From: Listeria ivanovii subsp. londoniensis
GTDB taxonomy: Bacteria; Bacillota; Bacilli; Lactobacillales; Listeriaceae
Length of the DNA: 64,000 bases
Direction of reading: 5' to 3'
NCBI RefSeq assembly: GCF_000763495.1
Contig: NZ_CP009576.1
Location: forward strand, 568,001-632,000
In this document: piece by piece, positions 1 through 9,461 of the stretch
Layout: each line of letters opens with the position of its first letter
Position numbering within the stretch: the stretch's first letter is position 1
Notes under the pieces: generated by a model
Database searches by the model: none
Seen by the model: only the letters and a program-made list of their open reading frames with translations
Told to the model about the DNA's origin: nothing
Program-made: the position numbers and the translations under genes

Positions 1-1
1 T

Positions 2-88
2 TTTCAAGAGGAATTAATTCAAGCAGCACAATCGATACGAGAGAAAGATATTTCTTTAGGAGATTGGATAGCTCATAATCAGCCATAG
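2..88 (+). CDS. C-terminal end of an unidentified gene (partial)
   Basis: A reading frame enters the window at its left edge and stops with TAG at 86-88. The visible 28 residues are polar and probably helical, ending DWIAHNQP. There is too little to recognise a family. Its stop lies just before the AGGAGGT ribosome site of the gene at 100, so the two are probably co-transcribed. Confidence 0.55.
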   Translation, partial: FQEELIQAAQSIREKDISLGDWIAHNQP

Positions 89-99
89 GAGGTTTATGT

Positions 100-510
100 A
101 TGTATCAAAGTACGTATCAACGAGGCATGGAAATGGCAACAGGCAGTCGTTCTGGTGAATTACTGTATCAAGCAAAACAATTAAGAGAACGGCTCGATAA
201 AGGCGATTTAAGTGACAAAGAACGAAGCAATTTAGTGATGGCAGAAAGAGAGCTTATCCAGCAAGCGCAAAAAATTGATTTAAAGAAAGCCGTCAAAAAA
301 GGCGCTACAAAAATAGAGGATGTACTTGATGAAGAAATGGACCGTGTACAAAAAAATTATCCGACGGTACAAGAAGACCTCCAAGCAGTGCAAGTGACGT
401 TAAAAGACGCCTTTGAATCAGCGACAGGAGATGCGGTATTTACGTGGCTACAAACGACTCGAACAGAAGCGATACAAGCGAGTAGGGAAGCGTTAGAAGC
501 TTCGTGGTAA
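100..510 (+). CDS. Uncharacterised small helical protein
   Basis: 136 residues. The ATG follows a good AGGAGGT site at 88-94 and lies 11 bases after the upstream stop, suggesting an operon. The protein is rich in Glu, Lys, Gln and Ala with no signal peptide, no membrane segment and no cysteine. Most of it should form long amphipathic helices or coiled coil (about residues 15-95), ending in a short Trp-containing tail. I do not recognise the family and assign no function. It is the last intact gene before the rearranged stretch that leads into the CRISPR-Cas locus. Confidence 0.6.
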   Translation: MYQSTYQRGMEMATGSRSGELLYQAKQLRERLDKGDLSDKERSNLVMAERELIQQAQKIDLKKAVKKGATKIEDVLDEEMDRVQKNYPTVQEDLQAVQVTLKDAFESATGDAVFTWLQTTRTEAIQASREALEASW

Positions 511-567
511 GCCAGCACAAGAGATAGAAACGAATTAAATAGGAAGTGTTCACGGTAAAATGGCTGA

Positions 568-648
568 CAGGACGGAGAAGAGGGATTTAAGGAATGGATA
601 CGAGCATACGCTTTACACGCTAATGTTGAACCTTTGATCGAGTTTTAG
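568..648 (+). pseudogene. Possible gene debris
   Basis: The 171-base stretch between the gene ending at 510 and the repeat at 682 has no intact gene. One frame (568-648, ending in TAG) reads as plausible protein containing FKEWIRAYALHANVEPLIEF, but it lacks a start codon and ribosome site and is closed upstream by a stop. It may be the tail of a decayed gene. This is a weak call made from codon and residue composition only. Confidence 0.25.
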
Positions 649-681
649 ACGGCGAGGGGGTTATGTTTTTGCTTGCCAAAT

Positions 682-807
682 AGGCACTGCCACTAAAAAT
701 GAGAATAAAAGAAAAACACTTTCGTTGGATTCATGTAAAATGAAATTAACGAAAGTGTTTTTCCCATCATATCCCACATTTCTGAGCAGACAGTTTATTT
801 TAAAAAA
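682..807. repeat. Left copy (A) of a ~126-bp direct repeat flanking the CRISPR-Cas locus
   Basis: Begins AGGCACTGCCACTAAAAA and ends in a TTATTTTAAAAAA run. The same sequence recurs at 11030-11156. By eye the first ~67 bases differ only by one A in a homopolymer; the right part carries several substitutions. Inside is a perfect 15-bp inverted repeat (712-726 with 748-762, arms AAAAACACTTTCGTT) around a 21-nt loop. That is a terminator-like or transposon-end-like hairpin; copy B has mismatches in the right arm. No transposase gene is attached. It could be a remnant of an insertion sequence or a MITE; the family is not recognised. Confidence 0.85.
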
Positions 808-875
808 GGGCGTGAGGTAAGATGGGAGTTACGATGAAAAGTGGCGGGTTTTAATTTAAATATTGGAATTAATGA
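808..875 (+). other. Leader-like relic upstream of cas6
   Basis: Bases 810-829 (GCGTGAGGTAAGATGGGAGT) are identical to the leader of the functional array at 9424-9443. In the leader this motif is followed after 18 bases by the first repeat (GGTTTTTAAC). Here, 17 bases on, the sequence is GGGTTTTAA followed by AT-rich sequence that no longer matches the repeat. It looks like the decayed leader end of another array or a partial duplication. The rest of the gap up to 1147 is AT-rich with stop-broken frames. One short frame (838 to the TAG at 934-936) reads GINDFGGRDVNILTTTYK but has no start codon. I see no convincing cas promoter. Confidence 0.55.
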
Positions 876-1147
876 TTTTGGTGGTAGAGATGTGAATATT
901 TTGACTACGACTTATAAAACAGCCTTTGAATTCTAGATATTTGTAATAATATTCATGCTTATTTAATATATTTTAAAAAGTAGTAACTAATCAAGCTCTG
1001 AATCACCTTGAGAATAAAAGTGAATTATTTCAATAATATAAATGAGAAATGCCAAGAAATACACTGCTTTTTTAAGGGTTTTATTTTCACTGGATTTAGT
1101 AGTTATTTTATGTTAAATTAAACACAAATAGCGGAGGAGGTGACACG

Positions 1148-1870
1148 ATGAGACTACGAATCAATTGTGATTTTGAATCAAATATAATTCCAAAAGATTA
1201 TCGAAGTAAAATAATCAGTTTATTCAAAACAGGAATTGAGAAAACTGTCCCAGAAAAATATCAAGCTTTTTTTGGAAGTAATCAAAGGAAAAATTATACT
1301 TTTTCAGTATATCTTCCTAAACCTCAAAATAAAAAAATGGAAATTTATTTAGAAGAGAAGAATTGTATCATTAATTTTTCTACTGGAAATGCAGAAACAG
1401 GTGTGATTTTTTATAACGCTTTTATGCAATTAAAGAATAATAAAATACCATTTTCATCTCAAAATAATATCACTATTAAAAGTGTTATCATGGATACGGA
1501 GAAAAAAATCATCGGAGAAAAAACAGTTTTGAAAACGCTTTCTCCTATTATTAGTCGAAATCACCATAAAGATACGTATAAAAATTGGTTTTATAGTTTT
1601 GAAAATGAAGCGTTTGAATCAACTTTAAAAAGAAATATGTCTCCTTTTTTAGAAGAGGAGTTTGGGGTACAAGCTCGTTATGATTTAGAGAAAATGAAAA
1701 TAACGCCAATTTCAATGAAAAAAGTAGTTGTTTATTGCCATGATATACATATTGAAAGTTCGGTAGGCGTATTTGAATTAACAGCAGAACCTTATTTACA
1801 AAAATATTTTCTTCAAAACGGACTCGGTACAATGACGGGATCTGGTTTTGGGATGATAGAGCAGCTTTAG
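1148..1870 (+). CDS. cas6: CRISPR pre-crRNA endoribonuclease Cas6 (type I-B)
   Basis: 240 residues, first gene of the cas operon, with a strong GGAGGAGGTG site six bases before the ATG. The C-terminus carries the glycine-rich loop typical of Cas6 (GLGTMTGSGFGM, residues ~224-235) after a ferredoxin-like fold with the usual SPI(I) segment near 132. Known role of the family: it cuts the repeat in the long CRISPR transcript to release crRNAs and stays with Cascade in type I-B. Many I-B Cas6 proteins use a histidine near residues 38-45. None is present before His139-His140 here, and Tyr38 lies near that spot. Catalysis may therefore use other residues. Confidence 0.93.
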   Translation: MRLRINCDFESNIIPKDYRSKIISLFKTGIEKTVPEKYQAFFGSNQRKNYTFSVYLPKPQNKKMEIYLEEKNCIINFSTGNAETGVIFYNAFMQLKNNKIPFSSQNNITIKSVIMDTEKKIIGEKTVLKTLSPIISRNHHKDTYKNWFYSFENEAFESTLKRNMSPFLEEEFGVQARYDLEKMKITPISMKKVVVYCHDIHIESSVGVFELTAEPYLQKYFLQNGLGTMTGSGFGMIEQL

Positions 1871-1887
1871 AACGGAGGTGGATTTTT

Positions 1888-3562
1888 ATGCAAACAGAGA
1901 TTGAATTAAAAGCGAGTGATTGGCTTGTAAACGCTGGTATAGTTGGTTTTCTTAATATTGTTGGAAAAGAAAACGTGCGGATAGATGGACAGACAATGTA
2001 TTTTTCAACAGATGTTTTGGCAGATTTTGAAACCAACTATTTCAATTATTTTATCAGAGAATACAAAGAAACTTTAGCTTGGCATAAAATTGTTTCATAT
2101 AAAGAGAAGATGGAGTATTACAGGGCGGAAAATTTTGCCTCTTTTGATGAAAAGGCTTTAGAAGATTTGAATAAGTATGTAAAAGATGTAGTGAAATTTT
2201 ATTTAAAAAAATCCAATTATATTAAAGTTTTTCCACTAATAGATCCTAAAGCTAATGTGGAAGAGTGGCTTGGTAATTTATCTCTTATTAAACTATCAAA
2301 AAAACAAATATTGGACGATGGAAAAGTGGAATTGCTTGAGGAAGTAAAAGAAACATACGACCAATTAGACGTTATTATCGATTTTTGTGCTAGCGAGAAA
2401 GGGCTCAAGTATTTAGGCGCAAAAAACCTGATTTATTCTGTGATTAATAATGGTTGGTCAGGTGTATCATTTCTTTATAGACAAACTAAATTTATTGATC
2501 CGTATGAAGACTATAAAACCACATTTTTAGATCCAGTATTCGAATATTTAGAAACAGACTTGTCAAAAGCCAAGTATAATTGTTTCATTTGTAACCAACC
2601 TATTAAAACATTGAAACTAGACCTTAGTTTTATGAATGACGTTGGCTTTGATACTGCAAGAAAAACATCACATGTCTGGGATTTTAATAATGATGTTGTG
2701 ACCTGCCCAATATGTCGTTTAATTTATTCATGTGTTCCAGCAGGATTTACATATGTATACGGGGAAGGCATGTTTGTTAACGATTCTGTTAGTATAGATG
2801 AATTATATGATGTGAATGAACATATGCGTGAATCCATTTTACACTTTAATAATGATGGGATTAATTCGGTTAATCCATATAGGGCGCTAGTGGAATCTAT
2901 TACAATGGAAAAAGAGAAGCAAAGAAGGTTCGATTTAGCAGATATTCAATTAGTTAGATACGAAAATGAACATTACCGGTTTAATTTACTTTCCAAAAAA
3001 ATGCTGCATATTTTAATTGATTCTAAAACAATTTTACAGAGTTTAATAAAATGTGGTTATAAAGAAGGCAATCTGAATATCAATTTATACAAAGAAGTCA
3101 TTCAACATTTAATGAATAATGAAAATTTATTTACACTTATTCATAAGCTGATTTTTTATAAGCAAACAAATGTAAGTGGCTTGTACTACCAAACAGGGCA
3201 TGTTGCAGGAATATTAGAGATAAACACAAAATTTTTGAAGGAGGTAAACGTGCTAATGAGTGAAAAAATTGATTTGGGGAAAATTCAGTTTTTCGGAAAG
3301 TTATTTAAAGAAGGTTATTATAATAAAAAATCAGAAAATAAAATACCGGGAATCACATATAAATTGTTAAATGCTTTAAAAGTAAATGATAAGGATGGGT
3401 TTATGGATACTTTATTAAATAGTTATTCTTATTTAGCTAAACCAATTCCTCGTGATTTTATCGAAGTCTTTTCAAATAAAGAAACTTTTAAGACAATCGG
3501 TTATGCATTCATGTTAGGGGTGAGTGGAAATAGATTAAAACAAGAAGATGGAGGGAATTCAG

Positions 3563-3573
<11 letters not shown>
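1888..3573 (+). CDS. cas8b: Type I-B Cascade large subunit Cas8b1 (Cst1-like)
   Basis: 561 residues; ATG after CGGAGGTGG, 17 bases downstream of cas6. Two zinc-finger-like pairs, CFIC at 232-235 and CPIC at 273-276, are the hallmark of the CXXC-CXXC Cas8b1/Cst1 family. The rest is poorly conserved and mostly helical, as usual for large subunits. Inferred role: recognise the protospacer-adjacent motif, hold the target strand and recruit Cas3. The gene overlaps cas7 by 11 bases, so translation is coupled. The Cst1/Cst2/Cas5t set assigns the system to the Tneap flavour of type I-B. Confidence 0.93.
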
Positions 3574-5198
<1,625 letters not shown>

Positions 5199-5214
5199 TA
5201 AATAAGAAAAGTTA

Positions 5215-5249
5215 CCCCTTGAATTAATTTTTCAAGGGGATTTTTTTTC
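5215..5249 (+). terminator. Terminator-like hairpin between cas5 and cas3
   Basis: Nine-base perfect stem (CCCCTTGAA at 5215-5223, TTCAAGGGG at 5231-5239) with a 7-nt loop, followed by eight T residues. This fits a Rho-independent terminator, yet it lies inside the cas operon, 17 bases after the cas5 stop and 18 before the cas3 ATG. Confidence 0.8.
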
Positions 5250-5267
5250 TAACTAGGAGGTTTCATC

Positions 5268-7478
5268 ATGCAAAAATACTTAGCAAAATCAAATCCCCCC
5301 GAAACAATTCAAGAGCACACCGATAATTTACTAAAAAACTATCAAACCCTTAAAGAACTTTATCCGGAAATCAATGTAGATTGGTACTTATTAGAATTAG
5401 TTTGTTTACTTCATGATTTAGGAAAGATGAATCGGCTTTTTCAAAAGAAGGTGGGGAATGGTTCTGGAGTTGGAAAAGAGATTCCCCACGGCTATTTGTC
5501 AGTTGCGTTTGTTCCTTATAGTAAATTAGAAGATTTAGGGTATTCGGAAGATGAAATAGAAGTAGTTTATCAAGCGATAGCGCGCCATCATGAAAGAAAA
5601 AAAGATTTTACAGAACAAGAATGGGAAAATGAAATTGAAAAATTAGCAGAACAATGGGAAACGTTTTCCTATAAAAGACTAGCTGATAATGCAGATTATA
5701 GTAGCGAAGTAGACCCAATCTATTTTTACCCTGGAGCCCGTATCTTTGAAGATGATGATACTGTTGAAACAGAAAACTTCAAAAATTATGTCCAACTAAA
5801 AGGTCTACTAAACCGAATTGATTTCGCGGCAAGTGCTGGTATTGATGTAGAGCTCGAAAATGATTTCCTGCAAGAATCCATGGAGCACCAATTAGCGAAT
5901 TTTCGAAAAAAGAACGCGGCTGCTGATTGGAATCTATTACAAAAATATATGTTACAACACCAAAATGAAAACGTTATCGTAATTGCTGAAACTGGAATGG
6001 GGAAAACAGAGGCGGGACTACTTTGGCTTGGAAACAATAAAGGCTTTTTTACACTACCTCTACGGACAGCTATTAATGCCATATATACCAGAATTATTGA
6101 TGAGATTGTTACTGACCGACAAGCACAAAGAGTTGGGTTACTTCATTCAGAAACTTATAGCCAATACCTACTACATGAAGAAAACGCAGACATGGAGATT
6201 GATGAATACTATACAAGAACAAGGCAAATGTCTCTACCACTCACTATTTGCACGCTCGATCAGTTGTTTGATTTTGTATTCCGTTATGCTGGATTTGAAC
6301 ATAAATTAGCAACGTTATCATACTCCAAAGTAATTATTGATGAAATTCAAATGTATTCACCAGACTTACTTGCATATTTAATTATTGGGTTATCTTATAT
6401 TGATAAATTTGGCGGTAAATTTTGTATTATGACAGCTACTTTGCCAGGAATTGTATTGGATTTGCTCCATGATAATGAAGTGGATTTTATTCAACCAGAA
6501 GAAAAATTTGTTTCAAAGCGAGTTAGACATAGTGTGGAGATAGTTCATACTGAAATTGATAGTGCTTTTATCGAACCATTTTTTAATGGAAATCGAATTT
6601 TGGTTATTTGTAATACAATAAGTAAAGCGAAAAAAATGTATGCGGAACTAACAAGTAGGTTTCCAAATAAAAAAATCCGTCTAATTCACAGTCAATTTAT
6701 TAAAAAAGATCGCTCCAAAAAGGAAGAAGAAATTTTTGAAGATGGGCAGAAAGCTAATCCAGGAGAATGTATCTGGGTTGCAACACAAGTCGTGGAAGCT
6801 TCTCTTGATATAGATTTTGACTTGCTATTCACAGAGCTATCTGACATTAATGGGCTTTTTCAAAGAATGGGCAGATGTTACAGAAATCGTGCACTTGATG
6901 TGGCTACGAATGTGTATGTGTTTGATGGGGGAGAAAAAGTTTGTTCTGGAGTAGGGCAATTTATTGATAAAACAATTTTTGTGAATTCAAAAGAAGCAAT
7001 AAAGGATTGTAGTGGTATTTTGACTGAGACGAAAAAGATGGCGATAGTTGAACAAATATATTCTACAGAAGCATTAAAAGGAACTGAATTTTATAAAGAA
7101 CTTACTAAAACTTTAAAATATGTCCAGGGTTTTAAGAGTTATGAATTAGATAAAAAAGAAGTTCGTAGCCAATTTAGAAATATAAATTCTGTATCAGCTA
7201 TTCCAGAAAAAGTGTGGCAAGAGAATGAAGATGAAATTGTTAGATGTATGAATATCTTAGGCAAATCATCCGAAGAAGTATCAAAAAAAGAAAAAATGAT
7301 GGCAAGGACTAATCTGGCTGAATTTATGCTAAACATTCCAGATTATCTATATAACAAAAGTGAAGGAAAACCATATAAAATCAACCGTTATGAAAATGTG
7401 GTTGAGTTTAAATGCGACTATTCAGATGAAATAGGGATCAGCATGCTTGAAAAACAAAAAGAAAGTCTGTTCTTTTAG
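5268..7478 (+). CDS. cas3: CRISPR nuclease-helicase Cas3
   Basis: 736 residues with HD nuclease and superfamily-2 helicase in one chain. HD part: His-Asp at 49-50 in LLHDLGKMN, and an HH pair near 109. Helicase part: Walker A TGMGKTE with Lys246, DEIQ box at 358-361, TATLP motif III, and QRMGRCYR motif VI near 530. Known role: it is recruited by target-bound Cascade, nicks the displaced strand and degrades it processively. The ATG has an AGGAGG site. The stop overlaps the ribosome site for cas4. All key motifs are intact, so interference looks functional. Confidence 0.95.
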   Translation: MQKYLAKSNPPETIQEHTDNLLKNYQTLKELYPEINVDWYLLELVCLLHDLGKMNRLFQKKVGNGSGVGKEIPHGYLSVAFVPYSKLEDLGYSEDEIEVVYQAIARHHERKKDFTEQEWENEIEKLAEQWETFSYKRLADNADYSSEVDPIYFYPGARIFEDDDTVETENFKNYVQLKGLLNRIDFAASAGIDVELENDFLQESMEHQLANFRKKNAAADWNLLQKYMLQHQNENVIVIAETGMGKTEAGLLWLGNNKGFFTLPLRTAINAIYTRIIDEIVTDRQAQRVGLLHSETYSQYLLHEENADMEIDEYYTRTRQMSLPLTICTLDQLFDFVFRYAGFEHKLATLSYSKVIIDEIQMYSPDLLAYLIIGLSYIDKFGGKFCIMTATLPGIVLDLLHDNEVDFIQPEEKFVSKRVRHSVEIVHTEIDSAFIEPFFNGNRILVICNTISKAKKMYAELTSRFPNKKIRLIHSQFIKKDRSKKEEEIFEDGQKANPGECIWVATQVVEASLDIDFDLLFTELSDINGLFQRMGRCYRNRALDVATNVYVFDGGEKVCSGVGQFIDKTIFVNSKEAIKDCSGILTETKKMAIVEQIYSTEALKGTEFYKELTKTLKYVQGFKSYELDKKEVRSQFRNINSVSAIPEKVWQENEDEIVRCMNILGKSSEEVSKKEKMMARTNLAEFMLNIPDYLYNKSEGKPYKINRYENVVEFKCDYSDEIGISMLEKQKESLFF

Positions 7479-7495
7479 GAGGTAAGCACGCGAGG

Positions 7496-7978
7496 ATTAG
7501 TGGGACACATGTGTATTATTACTTTGTCTGTAAACGAAAACTTTGGTGTTTTTCTAACGAGATACGAATGGAGCATTTGGATGAAAATGTTCAACTTGGA
7601 AAGCTATTAGACGAAACTAGCTATTCTCGAGAAAATGGCCAAGTAATGATTGATGAAACGGTTAATATTGATTTTATTAAAGATTGGAAAGTTCTGCATG
7701 AGGTGAAAAAAAGCCGAGCAATTGAAGAAGCTGGGATTTGGCAATTGAAGTATTATATGTATTTTTTGAAACAAAAAGGGATTTTTATTGAAAAAGGAGT
7801 GGTTGACTATCCAAAAATAAGACAAAGAGAGACCATTTTCTTGTCAGAGGAAGATGAATTGGAAATAGAAAATGTACTAACAGAAATAGAAAGTATAACA
7901 AAAGATACTAAACCACCAAAAGTAATTGATAAGCCACTTTGCAAAAAATGTGCCTACTATGAGTATTGCTATATTTGA
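7496..7978 (+). CDS. cas4: CRISPR adaptation nuclease Cas4 (non-standard start)
   Basis: RecB-like Fe-S nuclease that trims prespacers. Visible motifs: N-terminal YYYFVCKRKLWC, GKLLDETSY, the acidic/HEVKKS active-site segment, QLKYYMYFLK, and a C-terminal CKKCAYYEYC, giving the usual four cysteines for an iron-sulphur cluster. The conserved N-terminus (RISGTHVYYYF) begins upstream of the GTG at 7511. In that frame there is no ATG, GTG or TTG back to the stop at 7448-7450. The AGGAGGT site at 7477-7483 sits properly for a start near 7490-7496, where the codons are GCG, AGG, ATT. I put the start at ATT 7496; GTG 7511 is the alternative. The length (~155-160 aa) is normal for the family. Confidence 0.8.
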   Translation: MSGTHVYYYFVCKRKLWCFSNEIRMEHLDENVQLGKLLDETSYSRENGQVMIDETVNIDFIKDWKVLHEVKKSRAIEEAGIWQLKYYMYFLKQKGIFIEKGVVDYPKIRQRETIFLSEEDELEIENVLTEIESITKDTKPPKVIDKPLCKKCAYYEYCYI

Positions 7979-7981
7979 GGG

Positions 7982-8980
7982 GTGAGGAAAATAGAAAGCT
8001 ATTATTTATTTTCAGATGGAGAGCTGAAACGTAAAGATAATGTTATTAGGTTAACAGCACCAGATGGAAGGTTTAAGGATTTAAAAGTGGAGATGACTCG
8101 TGAAATTTTCCTTTTTGGAGAGGTAAACATGAATACGAAAGGTTTAAATTATATTGGTCAATTAGGAATTCCTGTTCATATTTTTAATTATTATGGTTTT
8201 TATTCTGGGAGTTATTATCCTAGAGAAACAAATGTGTCAGGACAACTTTTGATAGCTCAAGTTGAGCATTACACCGATGAAAAAAGACGTCTATATATTG
8301 CAAGTGAATTCATAGAAGCAGCTAGTTTTAATTTACTTAGAAACTTAAGATATTACAAACAACGAGGAAAAGATGTATTAGCAGAAATGGATGAAATAAA
8401 ATTTTTACGAAAGTCTATTGGGAAAATGGAAGATATTCAAGCTTTAATGGGAATTGAAGGTAATATTAGAAAAGTTTATTACTCGGCTTGGGAAAAAATT
8501 ATCAATCAAGAAATAGATTTTGAAAAAAGAATAAAACGACCGCCGGATAACATGATTAATACATTAATTTCCTATGTTAATTCTTTGGTTTATTCAAGTT
8601 GCTTAACGGAAATTTATAAAACACAATTAAATCCGGTAATTAGTTATTTGCACAGTGCGGGAGAACGGCGCTTTTCACTATGTCTTGATATTGCGGAGAT
8701 ATTCAAACCATTAATTGCTGATCGAATAATTTTTAGTTTGCTAAATAAAAATGTAATTACGGAAGATGATTTTGAAAAAGAGGCTAATTTTTGTTATATG
8801 AATAAAGCCGCCCGTCAAAAAGTATTACAAGCATATGATTTAAGAATGAAAGAAACAATAAAACATCGTGATTTAGGTCGTAATGTTTCGTACCGACATT
8901 TAATTCGCTTGGAATGTTACAAACTAGTAAAACATTTAATGAACGATAAAGAATATGAAGGATTTAAAATTTGGTGGTGA
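7982..8980 (+). CDS. cas1: CRISPR integrase Cas1
   Basis: 332 residues, GTG start three bases after the cas4 stop with GAGGGG just upstream. The N-terminus, MRKIESYYLFSDGELKRKDN, is a standard Cas1 beta-domain opening. The three metal ligands of the alpha-helical integrase domain are visible: Glu159 in GIEGNIRKVYY, His224 in YLHSAGERRFS and Asp236 in LCLDIAE. With Cas2 it forms the complex that inserts new spacers at the leader end of the array. Placement between cas4 and cas2 is the usual adaptation cassette order. Confidence 0.95.
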   Translation: MRKIESYYLFSDGELKRKDNVIRLTAPDGRFKDLKVEMTREIFLFGEVNMNTKGLNYIGQLGIPVHIFNYYGFYSGSYYPRETNVSGQLLIAQVEHYTDEKRRLYIASEFIEAASFNLLRNLRYYKQRGKDVLAEMDEIKFLRKSIGKMEDIQALMGIEGNIRKVYYSAWEKIINQEIDFEKRIKRPPDNMINTLISYVNSLVYSSCLTEIYKTQLNPVISYLHSAGERRFSLCLDIAEIFKPLIADRIIFSLLNKNVITEDDFEKEANFCYMNKAARQKVLQAYDLRMKETIKHRDLGRNVSYRHLIRLECYKLVKHLMNDKEYEGFKIWW

Positions 8981-8984
8981 GTAT

Positions 8985-9263
8985 ATGTATGTAATTCTAA
9001 TTTATGACATTTCTGTTGAATCTGGTGGTGCTAAAGTTTGGCGCAATGTCTTTAAAATTTGCAAAAGATATTTAACACATGTTCAAAAATCAGTATTTGA
9101 AGGAGAAATAACTCCAGCACTTTTGGTGAAATTACGAATGGAGCTAGATAATTATATTCGTCAGGATGTTGATTCTGTGATTTTATTTTCTAGCAGACAA
9201 CAAAAATGGCTAGAAAAAGAATTTTGGGGATTAGCAGATGAAAAAACATCGAATTTCTTTTAG
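8985..9263 (+). CDS. cas2: CRISPR adaptation protein Cas2
   Basis: 92 residues starting MYVILIYDIS, the standard first beta strand with the conserved Asp. An in-frame upstream TTG at 8955 would give an N-terminal extension inside cas1, so I use the ATG at 8985, which has GGTGGTGAG upstream and lies four bases after the cas1 stop. The ferredoxin-like core has RNVFKICKRYLTHVQKSVFEG; the C-terminal tail should contact Cas1. It is the last gene before the leader. Confidence 0.94.
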   Translation: MYVILIYDISVESGGAKVWRNVFKICKRYLTHVQKSVFEGEITPALLVKLRMELDNYIRQDVDSVILFSSRQQKWLEKEFWGLADEKTSNFF

Positions 9264-9461
9264 CTGGTTTTTTCTGTCGCCCCCTAGTAGTGTGAAAAAC
9301 ACTGGAGGTCGACAGAAACATGAAATGCGTTGGTGGAGAAGCTTTCTCGTATATCTTACTTAGTTAAAATAGGAAAACAAAACTAAATTTCACCTATTTT
9401 TGTATCGGTCGACAAAAATAGGTGCGTGAGGTAAGATGGGAGTAAGGAAAGATTTTGACGG
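9264..9461 (+). promoter_or_regulatory. CRISPR leader with two long inverted repeats
   Basis: The 198 bases between cas2 and the first repeat. Two inverted repeats stand out. One has arms TTTCTGTCG 9271-9279 and CGACAGAAA 9310-9318, enclosing AGTGTGAAAAACACT, itself a small hairpin. The other has perfect 13-bp arms CACCTATTTTTGT 9391-9403 and ACAAAAATAGGTG 9412-9424 with an 8-nt loop. Both right arms share GGTCGACARAAA. The 3' end, from 9424 to the repeat at 9462, includes the 20-mer also found at 810. By position it should hold the array promoter and the Cas1-Cas2 docking site. Confidence 0.8.

Noticed and set aside
838-936. Short frame reading GINDFGGRDVNILTTTYK upstream of cas6
   Set aside because: Protein-like composition but no start codon and closed by a stop just upstream; kept only as a comment in the leader-relic entry.
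1551-2036. Long reverse-strand frame across cas6/cas8b
   Set aside because: It lies antisense to two well-supported cas genes, has no ribosome site and no recognisable domain.
5983-6309. Frame inside cas3 in another phase
   Set aside because: Overlaps the intact helicase domain; no ribosome site and no family resemblance.
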